From Micromonospora chalcea (GTDB lineage: Bacteria > Actinomycetota > Actinomycetes > Mycobacteriales > Micromonosporaceae), in the NCBI RefSeq assembly GCF_002926165.1, contig NZ_MAGP01000129.1, forward strand, positions 1-49,484: a stretch of 49,484 bases of DNA, read 5' to 3'. The stretch's first letter is position 1, and every line of letters starts with the position of its first letter. Both the position numbers and the translations under genes were made by a program. This document shows positions 40,022 to 48,327 of this stretch, one piece after another. A model generated the notes under the pieces. The model was not told the origin of the DNA, did no database searches, and saw only the letters and a list, made by a program, of their open reading frames with translations.

Positions 40022-41257
40022 GTGAGCAGCGCCGTCGTACCCGATCATCCCTGGCTCCTGCCGGGCTCCCTGGTGCCCGCCCGGACCGCCCGGCGGACCC
40101 CGCGGGACTGGTTCGTCGACGGCGCGCTGTTCGTGGCCTCGCTGCTCTGGGTGCTCATCGCCCACGGCGACGTCACCAGCGCGAGCCCGGAGTTCGGGCT
40201 CAACGCCGGTCCGGCCTGGCTGGAGGAGGTCGACCTGCTGATCGGCCTGTGGATCAGCGGGGCGCTCTGGCTACGCCGGCGCTGGCCGGTCGGGCTGGCA
40301 CTGGCCACCGCGCCGCTGGTGTTCTTCTCGGTCACCTCCGGCGTCGCGTTGCTCGTCATCACGTTCACCGTGCTGGTGCACCGGCCACTGCCGGTGGGCC
40401 TGGCCCTGGCGGCCTGGAACGTGCTCAGCCTGCCGGTCTACCTCGCCGTCCGGCCCGACCCGACGATGCCGTTCTGGGGTTCGGTGATCTGGACCGCGCT
40501 GTTCATCGGCGTGGTGGTGGCGTGGGCGCTGTTCGTCCGGGCCCGCCGCCAGCTGGTGCTGTCCCTGCGCGACCGCGCCGAGCGGGCCGAGGCCGAGCAG
40601 CAGCTCCGGCTCGACCAGGCCCGGCAGCTCGAACGCGGCCGGATCGCCCGGGAGATGCACGACGTGCTCGCCCACCGGATCTCCCTGCTCAGCCTGCACG
40701 CGGGCGCGCTGGAGTTCCGGCCGGACGCGCCGCCGGAGGAGGTGGCGCGGGCGGCCGGGGTGATCCGGGCCAGCGCGCACGCCGCGCTCCAGGACCTGCG
40801 CGAGGTGATCGGCGTGCTGCGGGCCGAGGTCGGCTCCGAGGCCACGCCCGAACGGCCGCAGCCCACGCTGGCCGACGTGCCCGCGCTGGTCGCCGAGAGC
40901 CGCGACGCCGGGGTACGGGTCGGCGTGATCGAGGAGGTGGCCGAGCCGGAGGCGGTGCCCGCGGCGATCGGGCGCAGCGCGTACCGGATCGTGCAGGAAG
41001 GGCTGACAAACGCCCGCAAGCACGCGCCCGGCGCGGTGGTGACCGTCCGGCTGGCCGGTGGCCCGGGGCACGGGCTGGTAGTGGAGATCAGCAACCCGTG
41101 GCCGGTGGGCAGCCCGGCCACCGCGATCCCGGGCACCGGCACCGGCCTGGTCGGCATCGCCGAGCGGGTCACGCTCGCCGGTGGCCGCCTGGAACACGGG
41201 CGGGACGCCGACGGCACGTTCCGGCTGACCGCCTGGCTGCCCTGGGCGGCGCAGTGA
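40022..41257 (+). CDS. Sensor histidine kinase (NarL/DesK class)
   Basis: This 411-residue kinase has an N-terminal membrane domain of about four to five helices (WFVDGALFVASLLWVLIA, GLALATAPLVFFSVTSG, VIWTALFIGVVVAWALFV). A HisKA_3 dimerisation region with the phosphorylated His213 in IAREMHDVLAHRISLLSLH follows. The HATPase domain includes AYRIVQEGLTNARKHAPGA (N box) and GTGTGLVGIAERVTLAGG (G boxes). There is no large extracellular loop, so the signal is probably membrane-borne. It overlaps its response regulator by 4 nt (GTGA) and is divergent from an ABC exporter. Confidence 0.93.
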   Translation: MSSAVVPDHPWLLPGSLVPARTARRTPRDWFVDGALFVASLLWVLIAHGDVTSASPEFGLNAGPAWLEEVDLLIGLWISGALWLRRRWPVGLALATAPLVFFSVTSGVALLVITFTVLVHRPLPVGLALAAWNVLSLPVYLAVRPDPTMPFWGSVIWTALFIGVVVAWALFVRARRQLVLSLRDRAERAEAEQQLRLDQARQLERGRIAREMHDVLAHRISLLSLHAGALEFRPDAPPEEVARAAGVIRASAHAALQDLREVIGVLRAEVGSEATPERPQPTLADVPALVAESRDAGVRVGVIEEVAEPEAVPAAIGRSAYRIVQEGLTNARKHAPGAVVTVRLAGGPGHGLVVEISNPWPVGSPATAIPGTGTGLVGIAERVTLAGGRLEHGRDADGTFRLTAWLPWAAQ

Positions 41258-41925
41258 GCGCCCCGGTACGGGTGCTGATCGTCGACGACGACCCGCTGGT
41301 CCGTGGCGCGCTGTCGATGATCCTCGGCGGCGTACCCGACCTCGCGGTGGTCGGCGAGGCCACCGACGGCGCCGAGGTGCCCGACGCCGTCGCCGCCCAC
41401 GCCCCGGACGTGGTGCTGATGGACATCCGCATGCCCCGGGTCGACGGCCTGGCCGCCACCGAGGCGCTGCGTGCCACAGCGGAACCGCCCGAGGTGCTGG
41501 TGCTCACCACGTTCGACGCGGACGAGCAGGTGCTGCGGGCGCTGCGGGCCGGGGCGAGCGGCTTCCTGCTCAAGGACACCCCGCCGGCCGAGATCGTGGC
41601 GGCGGTACGCCGGGTCGCGGCGGGGGAGGCGACGCTGTCCCCGGCGGTGACCCGCAAGCTCATCGCGCACGTCACCGGTGCCGCGCCGGCACCCGGCCCG
41701 GACCCGAAGCGGGAGCGGGCGGTACGGCTGCTCGACGGGCTCTCCGAACGGGAACGGGAGGTCGCGGTGCTGCTCGGCCGGGGCCGGACCAACGCGGAGA
41801 TCTCCGCCGAGTTGTTCATGAGCGTGGCGACGGTGAAGGCGTACGTGTCGCGGCTGCTGACGAAGCTCGGCCTGAACAACCGTGTGCAGGTGGCCCTGCT
41901 GGTCCAGGACGCCGGCCTGGTCTGA
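41254..41925 (+). CDS. NarL-family response regulator
   Basis: This 223-residue regulator has a receiver domain with acidic pocket DDD (11-13), phosphorylated Asp57 (VVLMDIRMP), a Thr in LVLTTFD and Lys in FLLKDTPP. A LuxR/NarL helix-turn-helix follows (LSEREREVAVLLGRGRTNAE, SVATVKAYVSRLLTKLGLNN). The GTG start overlaps the kinase stop. The likely target is the divergent ABC exporter operon. Confidence 0.95.
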   Translation: MSAPVRVLIVDDDPLVRGALSMILGGVPDLAVVGEATDGAEVPDAVAAHAPDVVLMDIRMPRVDGLAATEALRATAEPPEVLVLTTFDADEQVLRALRAGASGFLLKDTPPAEIVAAVRRVAAGEATLSPAVTRKLIAHVTGAAPAPGPDPKRERAVRLLDGLSEREREVAVLLGRGRTNAEISAELFMSVATVKAYVSRLLTKLGLNNRVQVALLVQDAGLV

Positions 41926-41934
41926 GGCGCAGAC

Positions 41935-41984
41935 ACTCTCATTCGGGATACTATCAGAGATGAGAGTATCCGTCCTGATAGTAT
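41935..41984. promoter_or_regulatory. AT-rich operator with three nested/interlaced inverted repeats
   Basis: Three perfect inverted repeats overlap here: ATACTATCAG (41948-41957) with CTGATAGTAT (41975-41984); ACTCTCAT (41935-41942) with ATGAGAGT (41960-41967); and GGATACT (41946-41952) with AGTATCC (41965-41971). The stretch is far more AT-rich than its surroundings and lies 11 bp before the GTG of the downstream ATPase gene. ATACT/AGTAT half-sites are compatible with PadR-like repressors, but the regulator is unknown. Confidence 0.6.
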
Positions 41985-41995
41985 GAGGTGATGAC

Positions 41996-43420
41996 GTGGC
42001 CGGTTTCGTCGGCAGGACGAGGGAGCTGGCCCGGCTCGACGGCATGTTGGCGCGCGTCGAACGCGGCGGCCGGGCGGGGCGCCCGGGACGGGCGCTGCTC
42101 ATGCGTGGACGCCGACGGGTGGGTAAGTCCCGCCTCGTTGAGGAGTTCGTCGAGCGCGCGGGCGTACCCCACCTCTTCTTCACCGCCTCGGCGCAACCCA
42201 CCCCCGCCGCCGACCTGCGGCTCTTCGTCGAAGCGGCGGCCGGCTCGACGCTCCCTGGAGCGGGTCTGTTCGCCGGACAGGCGCCGGCCACCTGGGACGC
42301 GGCTCTCACCCTCCTCGCCGCCGCGCTGCCCACGGATCAGCCCAGCGTCGTCGTGCTCGACGAGATGCCCTACCTCATCGCCACCGACCCCGGCTTCGAG
42401 GGCACCCTCCAGAAGGTCTTCGACCGGGAGCTGTCCCGTCGGCCGGTCCTGCTGATCTGCGTCGGCTCGGACCTGGCGATGATGGAGGCGCTCAACGACT
42501 ACGGCCGCCCGTTCCACCAGCGCGCGACCGAGATGGTCGTGCCGCCCCTGAGCCCCGGCGACGTGGCCGAGATGCTCCAGTTGCCGCCGGCGGATGCCAT
42601 CGACGCGTACCTCGTCACCGGTGGCCTGCCGCTCGTCCTCGACGACTGGGCCCCCGGCGAGACCGTGCGCGACTACCTCGCCCAGGCCGTCCCGGACCCC
42701 ACTTCCGCGCTGCTCGTCAGCGGGGAACGGGCCCTCGCTGCCGAGTTTCCGCCGCAGTCCCAGCCGGGCGTGGTGCTGCGCGCCATCGGCTCCGGGGAGC
42801 GCACCTCCTCCTCCATCGCGCGGGCGGCCGGCGGAATCCCGCAGGCGTCGCTGCACCGCGCGCTCCGACTGCTGACCGACAAGCGGGTCGTGGAGGCCGC
42901 CGTCCCGCTGTCCACCCGTCCGTCGCGCGAGACCCGCTACGTGGTCGCCGATCCGTATCTCCGCTTCTGGCTCGCCTTCCTCGACCCCTACCTCGCCGAG
43001 ATCGAGCGCGGCAGAGGGGATCTGACGCTCGCCCGCATCCATTCGTCCTGGACCTCATGGCGAGGGCGTGCGGTCGAGCCGGTGATCCGGGAGTCCCTGC
43101 GGCGGCTGCCGCCGGGGAGCCTGCCGTCCGGGACGGCGGAGGTGGGCGGTTACTGGACGCGTACCAACGATCCCGAGATCGACCTGGTCGGCGGCGATCG
43201 GAGCCCGGTGGCCAAGCGGATCACGTTCGTGGGCTCGGTCAAGTGGCTGGAGAACGGCGCGTTCGACGGTCACGACCTGGCCCGGCTGCTTCACCACCGC
43301 GCCCAGCTACCGGGCGCCGACGACCACACACCGGTCGTCGCGGTGGTGCGCAGTGGCCGTGCGGTCGACGGAGTCACCGCGCTCGGGCCGGCCGAACTGC
43401 TCGCCGCGTGGCGGGATTGA
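41996..43420 (+). CDS. AAA ATPase with C-terminal DUF234-like nuclease-fold domain
   Basis: This 474-residue protein starts FVGRTRELARLDGML, a typical archaeal-type AAA/STAND ATPase opening. Walker A is RGRRRVGKS (Lys44), Walker B VVVLDEMPYLI, and a sensor-like LLICVGSDLAMME follows. A winged-helix segment (SIARAAGGIPQASLHRALRL) comes next. The C-terminal region (AEVGGYWTRTNDPEIDLVGG, then FVGSVKWLENGAFD) matches DUF234 domains, whose E...D...xK pattern suggests a PD-(D/E)XK nuclease fold. Biological role is unknown; related proteins are often mobile or defence-linked. GAGGTG lies 5 nt before the GTG start, under an AT-rich operator. Confidence 0.8.
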   Translation: MAGFVGRTRELARLDGMLARVERGGRAGRPGRALLMRGRRRVGKSRLVEEFVERAGVPHLFFTASAQPTPAADLRLFVEAAAGSTLPGAGLFAGQAPATWDAALTLLAAALPTDQPSVVVLDEMPYLIATDPGFEGTLQKVFDRELSRRPVLLICVGSDLAMMEALNDYGRPFHQRATEMVVPPLSPGDVAEMLQLPPADAIDAYLVTGGLPLVLDDWAPGETVRDYLAQAVPDPTSALLVSGERALAAEFPPQSQPGVVLRAIGSGERTSSSIARAAGGIPQASLHRALRLLTDKRVVEAAVPLSTRPSRETRYVVADPYLRFWLAFLDPYLAEIERGRGDLTLARIHSSWTSWRGRAVEPVIRESLRRLPPGSLPSGTAEVGGYWTRTNDPEIDLVGGDRSPVAKRITFVGSVKWLENGAFDGHDLARLLHHRAQLPGADDHTPVVAVVRSGRAVDGVTALGPAELLAAWRD

Positions 43421-43460
43421 ACTGCTGCCGTCATCCGGCCGTACCAGTGGTCGAGGATGT

Positions 43461-43482
43461 GGTGCGGCCGTTCCGCCGCACC
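43461..43482 (+). terminator. Possible hairpin terminator
   Basis: GGTGCGGC (43461-43468) pairs perfectly with GCCGCACC (43475-43482) over a 6-nt loop, between the AAA ATPase gene and the next gene. The stem is short. Confidence 0.4.
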
Positions 43483-43507
43483 GCTGCCGAACTGCGGGAG
43501 GCCTGCC

Positions 43508-44092
43508 GTGCGAGTTGGTGAGCAGTCGACGGATCCCATCGACCAGATCCTGGGCGAGGTGCCGGTACCGGCGCCGTTGACCCCCGAGGACGTCCGCCTC
43601 GCGGTCCGGGCGGTGGTGGTGCACGCCGCCGAGGAGTGGCCCGCGGGGCCGAAGTGCCGCAACGACGGTTCGTCGTTCCCCTGCCGGTTGCATCGCTGGG
43701 GCCGGCGCGTGCTGGAGACACACGGTCTCAATGACCGCCAGATCGACGCGCTGATCCGGCACGGCAACCCGTTCGTGCACGTGCCCTTCCCGTTCGTGCT
43801 GACCGGACCGTCCGGCGCCCGTCCCGCCCCCGGGCAGGCCGCCCGCGGTCAGACGGCGCGACCGGGCGTACCCGGTCAGGTGGCGCGGCCCGGCGTACCC
43901 GGTCAGGCCGGCCGCCCTGTGCCCGGACAGCCGGCCCGGTCGGTGCCGGGTCAGGCCGCCCGCCCCGCCGCGGCGCAGGCGGCGCGCGGTGCGGTTCCGC
44001 GGGCCGCCGCGCCGCCGGTGCGGCCCGGTCTGCGGCCGGTCGCCGGGCGGTCGGCTCCCACCGCCCGGCCCCGCTGGCCCCGGGCGAGCTGA
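43508..44092 (+). CDS. Small protein with Pro/Gln/Ala low-complexity C-terminal tail
   Basis: This 194-residue protein has a structured N-terminal ~95 residues (ILGEVPVPAPLTPEDVRLAV, then EEWPAGPKCRNDGSSFPC, HRWGRRVLETHGLNDRQIDA). The tail of ~95 residues is made of imperfect PGQxAR repeats (PGQAARG, PGVPGQVARP, PGQPARS). The N-terminal part contains two Cys but matches no family I know. The tail is probably disordered. GGGAGG ~6 nt before the GTG supports the start. It is separated from the ATPase gene by 87 bp. Confidence 0.65.
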   Translation: MRVGEQSTDPIDQILGEVPVPAPLTPEDVRLAVRAVVVHAAEEWPAGPKCRNDGSSFPCRLHRWGRRVLETHGLNDRQIDALIRHGNPFVHVPFPFVLTGPSGARPAPGQAARGQTARPGVPGQVARPGVPGQAGRPVPGQPARSVPGQAARPAAAQAARGAVPRAAAPPVRPGLRPVAGRSAPTARPRWPRAS

Positions 44093-44162
44093 CGCCCGGC
44101 GCCCGGTTCCGGTCGCGCCGACGCCCCGTCGCGGAGTGGCGTCGGTCGCGCCGGAGCATGCC

Positions 44163-44210
44163 GACGGCGGCCCGGACGGGGAGCCCCCACCCCCGGTCCG
44201 GGCCGCCGTC
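44163..44210. terminator. Long bidirectional hairpin terminator
   Basis: Bases 44163-44177 (GACGGCGGCCCGGAC) pair perfectly over 15 bp with 44196-44210 (GTCCGGGCCGCCGTC), leaving an 18-nt loop. It lies between the convergent low-complexity protein and D,D-peptidase genes. Confidence 0.75.
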
Positions 44211-44216
44211 ACCGCA

Positions 44217-44996
44217 TCACTTGACTCCGCAGTCCGGTGCGGACCAGCCCTTCGTGTTCGACGACTTGTCCCGGTTGTTCTCCCGCCGCGAGTCGACGTG
44301 CGTGTGGTCGTCGTGGTCCGGGTAGCCGGGGCCGTAGATGCCGCTGAAGCCCCGGCTGCGGGCCGAGCGGGCGATGTCGCAGAGGCTGCGGTGCTTGGCG
44401 ATCAGGTCGGCCGCGTTGCCGTAGAGGTGCTGGCTGTCCGCGGCGCCGCCGACCTGCCGGTTGCAGGCGATGCTGCGGAACCCGCTGGTCACGTAGAGCG
44501 GCTTGTCGCCGAGGCTGCGCCGCAGCGCCTCCAGCTTCCACATGGTGCGCAGCGCGTTCTCCCGGGTGGCCGACGCGGAGAGCGGGCCACCGGCCCACCC
44601 GCCCTTGCCGCAGCCGTTGTCCAGCTCGGCGTAGCTGAAGTGCTTCGGCGTGCAGTCGCTGTCCTTCTGCAGGTCGTAGATCCTGGCGAACGTCTGCGGC
44701 CCGGCCACGCCGTCGGCGCGCAGCCCGTACGCGGTCTGGAAGCGCTTGACCGCGGCGGCCGTCTCCGGGCCGTACACGCCGTCGACCCGGACGATGCCGC
44801 CGTACGCCGCCCAGCCGGCCACCCGGATCTGGAGCTGCCGGACGTCGTCGCCGGAGCTTCCCTGGGACAGCGTCCGGTTCCAGGTGTAGCAGCCGTCGGC
44901 GTGCGCCGGTGGCGCGGCCACGACTGTCGCCACGGCGGCCCCGGGCAGGGCCAGCGCGAACGCGACCGCCGCCCGCTTCAGGGTGTTGACGCGCAC
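44217..44996 (-). CDS. Secreted zinc D,D-carboxypeptidase with peptidoglycan-binding domain
   Basis: This 259-residue protein has a Sec signal (AAVAFALALPGAAVATVVAA, cleavage near AHA). A PG_binding_1 domain follows (LSQGSSGDDVRQLQIRV to VAGPQTFARIYDLQ). The C-terminal M15A peptidase shows the zinc motif SQHLYGNAADL (His and Asp) and DDHTHVDS (His and catalytic region), as in the Streptomyces albus zinc D,D-peptidase. Several Cys probably form disulfides. It trims D-Ala-D-Ala peptides in cell-wall peptidoglycan. GGGAGGA ~5 nt before the GTG supports the start. Confidence 0.92.
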   Translation of the reverse strand: MRVNTLKRAAVAFALALPGAAVATVVAAPPAHADGCYTWNRTLSQGSSGDDVRQLQIRVAGWAAYGGIVRVDGVYGPETAAAVKRFQTAYGLRADGVAGPQTFARIYDLQKDSDCTPKHFSYAELDNGCGKGGWAGGPLSASATRENALRTMWKLEALRRSLGDKPLYVTSGFRSIACNRQVGGAADSQHLYGNAADLIAKHRSLCDIARSARSRGFSGIYGPGYPDHDDHTHVDSRRENNRDKSSNTKGWSAPDCGVK

Positions 44997-45252
44997 AGAG
45001 TCCTCCCGATGTCAGAGCGGAACTGGGATCCGACGGGCACATCGACCGGTACGTCCCGTCCCTCTCACCGTGACAGGTACGAGGATTCTTCGTGGTGATT
45101 AGCGGAAATTGTTCTCACATCGCCCGGTTGCTGGGTATTGGCTGTGAATACTGCCTGTTTGCGTACGCGCTGCCGGGTGTCGCCCGTCGGACGTGACCGG
45201 TAACGTCTGCTCCCGGACCGGGCGGCGACCTCGACGGGCGGGGAGGTGGGCG
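44997..45252. other. Divergent intergenic region, relatively AT-rich
   Basis: The 256-bp gap between the D,D-peptidase (-) and the possible caspase-fold gene (+) holds no gene. Positions ~45085-45175 are unusually AT-rich for this genome. I looked for a c-di-AMP (ydaO-type) riboswitch in front of the peptidase and could not find its conserved core. Confidence 0.4.
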
Positions 45253-45894
45253 TTGGCGCGTGGCGGCGTGTTCTGCGTCGAGGGGCAGTGGCACCGCGAC
45301 CTCAACGAACGCGGGTCCGTCCTGCCCACGCTCGACCTGCTGGAGCGGCTCGGCCGCATCCGCTACATCCACAAGGACGCGGCCACCCGCGACGAGCTGT
45401 TCTACTTCGTCGACCGCTGGCTGCTCAAGCAGTACGCCGACCACCGGGTGGGCTTCTTCGCCATGCACGGCGAGCCGAGCCGGCTCTGCCTCACCGACTG
45501 GGACTCGGTCGAGCTGTCGGACGTGGCCGAGCGGATGGCCGGCCGCTGCGAGGGCCGCCGCCTCTACTTCGGCAGCTGCTCGGTGCTGCGCGCCTCCGAC
45601 GCCACGCTGCGCGCGTTCCTCGACGTCACCGGCGCGGCGCTGATCTGCGGCTTCACCCGCGAGGTGGACTGGGTCGAGTCGGCCGCCTTCGAGACGGTGC
45701 TGCTCGACGTGCTCGCCAACGGGCAGCGGCACAACGCCGCCGAGCTGCGGATGCGCTCGGCGCACTGGGCGCCGCTCGCCGCGTACCTCGGTTTCCGGGT
45801 GATCTACGCCAACGGCCGCGCCTGGCGGCCCTCGGCCCGCCCGCGCGTGCCGGAGCAGGTCACCGCGCAGCGGTCCGCCGGCCGCCCGCGCTGA
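45253..45894 (+). CDS. Possible caspase-fold (clan CD) protein
   Basis: This 213-residue protein starts at TTG 45253 with GGGAGG 6 nt upstream. The sequence is compact and well conserved in appearance. A hydrophobic strand followed by His-Gly (VGFFAMHGEP, His72) and a later strand followed by Cys (RRLYFGSCSVL, Cys109) match the spacing and order of the His-Cys dyad in caspase-like peptidases. The strand-rich C-terminal half (AALICGFTREVDWVESAAFE, TVLLDVLANGQRH) has no known domain. If the dyad is real the protein could be a protease; it may instead be an inactive or unrelated family. No signal peptide or membrane segment is seen. Confidence 0.6.
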   Translation: MARGGVFCVEGQWHRDLNERGSVLPTLDLLERLGRIRYIHKDAATRDELFYFVDRWLLKQYADHRVGFFAMHGEPSRLCLTDWDSVELSDVAERMAGRCEGRRLYFGSCSVLRASDATLRAFLDVTGAALICGFTREVDWVESAAFETVLLDVLANGQRHNAAELRMRSAHWAPLAAYLGFRVIYANGRAWRPSARPRVPEQVTAQRSAGRPR

Positions 45895-45925
45895 GAACGA
45901 CGGACATGCCTGGTAGAACCGAGGC

Positions 45926-46390
45926 ATGGCACGCAGCATCGCGAAGAACACCCGGGTCGACCGGGACGCCCTGATCGAGTTCCTCCGCCCCCGCCACCAC
46001 GTCGTGCTCATGACCACCCGCTCCGACGGGCGCCCGCAGTCCTCCCCGGTGGCCTGCGGGGTGGATGCCGAGGGCCGGCTGGTGATCTCCACCTATCCCG
46101 AGCGTGCCAAGGTCACCAACATCCGCCGCGACCCGCGCGTCTCCGCGTGCGTGCTCTCCGACGACTGGAACGGCCCGTGGGTGCAGGTCGACGGCGTGGC
46201 CGAGGTGCTCGACCTGCCCGAGGCGCTGGAACCGCTGGTCGAGTACTTCCGCAGCATCTCCGGCGAGCACCCGGACTGGGACGAGTACCGGTCGGCCATG
46301 GTCGCGCAGGGCAAGTCGCTGATCCGGGTCACGATCGAGTCCTGGGGCCCGATCGCCACCGGCGGCTTCCCGGCCCGGCTGGCCGACTGA
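45926..46390 (+). CDS. PPOX-class (F420/FMN) split-barrel protein
   Basis: This 154-residue protein has the split-barrel pattern of PPOX oxidoreductases: LRPRHHVVLMTTRSDGRPQS, then GRLVISTYPERAKVTNIRRD and WVQVDGVAEVLD. F420-dependent members share this layout. It reduces or binds a cofactor-linked substrate that cannot be predicted. TAGAAC ends 6 nt before the ATG, suggesting leaderless expression. It is convergent with the NAD(P)-binding gene, 1 nt away. Confidence 0.87.
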   Translation: MARSIAKNTRVDRDALIEFLRPRHHVVLMTTRSDGRPQSSPVACGVDAEGRLVISTYPERAKVTNIRRDPRVSACVLSDDWNGPWVQVDGVAEVLDLPEALEPLVEYFRSISGEHPDWDEYRSAMVAQGKSLIRVTIESWGPIATGGFPARLAD

Positions 46391-46391
46391 A

Positions 46392-47033
46392 TCAGTACGC
46401 GACCGTGAACCGGGCGTTGCCGAAGCGCGGATCCTCGATCTCGTCGACGATCGCCACCGCCAGGTCCTCGTAGGTGAGCACCGAACGGCCCTGCGCGTCG
46501 GTCACCGGGTGGTCGGTGCCGGTGCGGTAGTGCCCGGTCCGCTCGCCCGGGTGGAACTCCAGCGGCGGCGGGGAGACGTACGTCCAGGTCACCCCGTCGG
46601 CGCTGGACCTGTAGAACTCCAGCGCGTCGGCCTGACCGTGCGCCGAGTCCCGGTACTCCTCCGGGAAGTCCGGCTCGTCCAGATACCGGGTCCCCTTTGG
46701 CGTGAGCAGCGTCGAGCCACCGCCGACGTGGATCACCCGAGGTGGGTCCGGCAACTCACGCAGCGTGTCGACCAGCGTCCGCGCGGCGTCGCGCCACAGG
46801 GCCCGCTCGCCGCCGCCGATGGCCACCACCAGCACGTCCGCGTCCTCGGCCAGTTCGCGTACGCTCCGCGCCGACGTGGCGTCGCCGGTCACCGTGCGTA
46901 CGCCTGGGGGTAGGTAGCCGACCGCCTCCGGACGCCGCACCGCCGCTGTCACCCGGTGCCCCCGCTCGACCGCCTCCGCGGCGATCCGCGAGCCCGCCGT
47001 CCCGCCGGCGCCGAACACGACGATGTCGCTCAT
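46392..47033 (-). CDS. NAD(P)-binding atypical SDR (NAD(P)H-binding family)
   Basis: This 213-residue protein starts IVVFGAGGTAGSRIAAEAVE, a GxxGxxG Rossmann loop. It continues with HRVTAAVRRPEAVG, VLVVAIGGGERALWRD and VIHVGGGSTLLTPKGTRY, then VTWTYVSPPPLEFHPGERTG. This matches the NAD(P)H-binding, NmrA/flavin-reductase-like atypical SDRs. It has no classic YxxxK catalytic pair. TAGCCT (47041-47046, minus strand) ends 7 nt before the ATG, so it is probably leaderless. Confidence 0.85.
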   Translation of the reverse strand: MSDIVVFGAGGTAGSRIAAEAVERGHRVTAAVRRPEAVGYLPPGVRTVTGDATSARSVRELAEDADVLVVAIGGGERALWRDAARTLVDTLRELPDPPRVIHVGGGSTLLTPKGTRYLDEPDFPEEYRDSAHGQADALEFYRSSADGVTWTYVSPPPLEFHPGERTGHYRTGTDHPVTDAQGRSVLTYEDLAVAIVDEIEDPRFGNARFTVAY

Positions 47034-47087
47034 GACTCACAGGCTAGGCAGCCTGCCGGCGGGCGGCGGGAGTTCCGCCGAACCGGC

Positions 47088-48320
47088 TCAGTCGACGATC
47101 GCCGAGTAGACGAGCTGGCGCAACTGGCTGCGCAGCGGGTACGTGCTGGACGGCATCAACTGGGTGAACAGCAGCGCGGTGACCTCCTCCACCGGGTCCA
47201 CCCAGAACGCGGTGCTGGCCAGGCCGCCCCAGTAGAACTCGCCGACGCTGCTCGGCACCCGCGACGGCACCGGGTCCAGCACGACCGCGAAGCCCAGCCC
47301 GAAGCCGACCCCGTCGAGGATCGTCTCGGCGAAGCCCTCCGGCGAGAACGAGGCCAGATCCCGGTTGCCGGGCAGGTGGTTGCGGGTCATGAAGCGCACC
47401 GTGCGCGGCCCGAGCAGGCGCACCCCGTCCAGCTCGCCGCCACGCAGCAGGAACTGGGTGAACCGGTGGTAGTCGGCCGCCGTGGAGACCAGCCCGCCGC
47501 CGCCGGAGTGCCACGTCGGCTCCGCCAGCGCGGCCCGGCCCACCCCGTCGGCGCGTACCGCCTGACCGGTCGCCGGGTGCGGGGCGTAGAGGGCGGCCAG
47601 GCGTTTCGCGTCCGCCGCGTCCACCCACCAGCGGGTGTCGGTCATGCCCAGCGGGCCCAGGATCCGCTCGGCGAAGAACGCGTCGAGCGACTGCCCGGAG
47701 ATCACCTCGACCAGGCGGCCGAGGACGTCGGTGGAGACGCCGTAGTTCCAGCTCGTGCCGGGCTGGAACAGCAGCGGCAGCCGGGCCAGCCCGGCCGAGG
47801 CCGCCGCCAGGTCCGCGCCCGGCGGCACGCCCAGGTCGAAGCCCGCCGCCCGGTACAGGCCGTCGACCACCGACACCTGGGCGAAGCCGTACGTCAGGCC
47901 GGCGGTGTGGGTGAGCAGGTGCCAGATCCGGATCGGCTCGACCGCCGGCACCGTGTACGGCTTGAGCACCGAACCCCGGTCGTAGACCCGTACGTCGGCG
48001 AACTCCGGCAGCCAGCGGCTGACCGGGTCGTTCAGCTCGAGCCGGCCCTCCTCCCAGAGCATCATCGCGGCGACCGAGGTGATCGGCTTGGTCATCGAGT
48101 AGATGCGCCAGAGCGTGTCCGCCTCGACCGGCGTACCGGCCTCCCGGTCGCGCAGCCCGTACGTCGAGGAGTGGGCGATCTCGCCCCGGCGGGTGACGAC
48201 GATCTGCCAGCCGGCGAGCCGGCCGTCGTCGACGTACCGGGCGAAGTGCTCGTCGATCCGCGCCAGCCGGGCGGGATCGAGGCCGACACGTCCGGGGTCG
48301 GTGCTCACGGTGACACTCAC
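47088..48320 (-). CDS. Serine hydrolase, beta-lactamase/esterase family
   Basis: This 410-residue protein has the SxxK motif SMTK (LWRIYSMTKPITSVAAMMLW) and the YxN-type motif in SWNYGVSTDVLG. The third motif lies in a Gly-rich stretch such as WHSGGGGLVSTAADYHRFTQ. This fits EstB-like carboxylesterases of the class C beta-lactamase superfamily. No signal peptide is seen. TAGGTT (48328-48333, minus strand) ends 7 nt before the GTG, suggesting a leaderless mRNA. It is divergent from the pentapeptide-repeat gene. The protein at 10-1320 is a distant paralogue. Confidence 0.88.
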   Translation of the reverse strand: MSVTVSTDPGRVGLDPARLARIDEHFARYVDDGRLAGWQIVVTRRGEIAHSSTYGLRDREAGTPVEADTLWRIYSMTKPITSVAAMMLWEEGRLELNDPVSRWLPEFADVRVYDRGSVLKPYTVPAVEPIRIWHLLTHTAGLTYGFAQVSVVDGLYRAAGFDLGVPPGADLAAASAGLARLPLLFQPGTSWNYGVSTDVLGRLVEVISGQSLDAFFAERILGPLGMTDTRWWVDAADAKRLAALYAPHPATGQAVRADGVGRAALAEPTWHSGGGGLVSTAADYHRFTQFLLRGGELDGVRLLGPRTVRFMTRNHLPGNRDLASFSPEGFAETILDGVGFGLGFAVVLDPVPSRVPSSVGEFYWGGLASTAFWVDPVEEVTALLFTQLMPSSTYPLRSQLRQLVYSAIVD

Positions 48321-48327
48321 GACCGCG

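Noticed and set aside
44997..45252. c-di-AMP riboswitch upstream of the zinc D,D-peptidase
   Set aside because: Cell-wall hydrolase genes of actinobacteria often carry it, but I could not find its conserved core on the minus strand.
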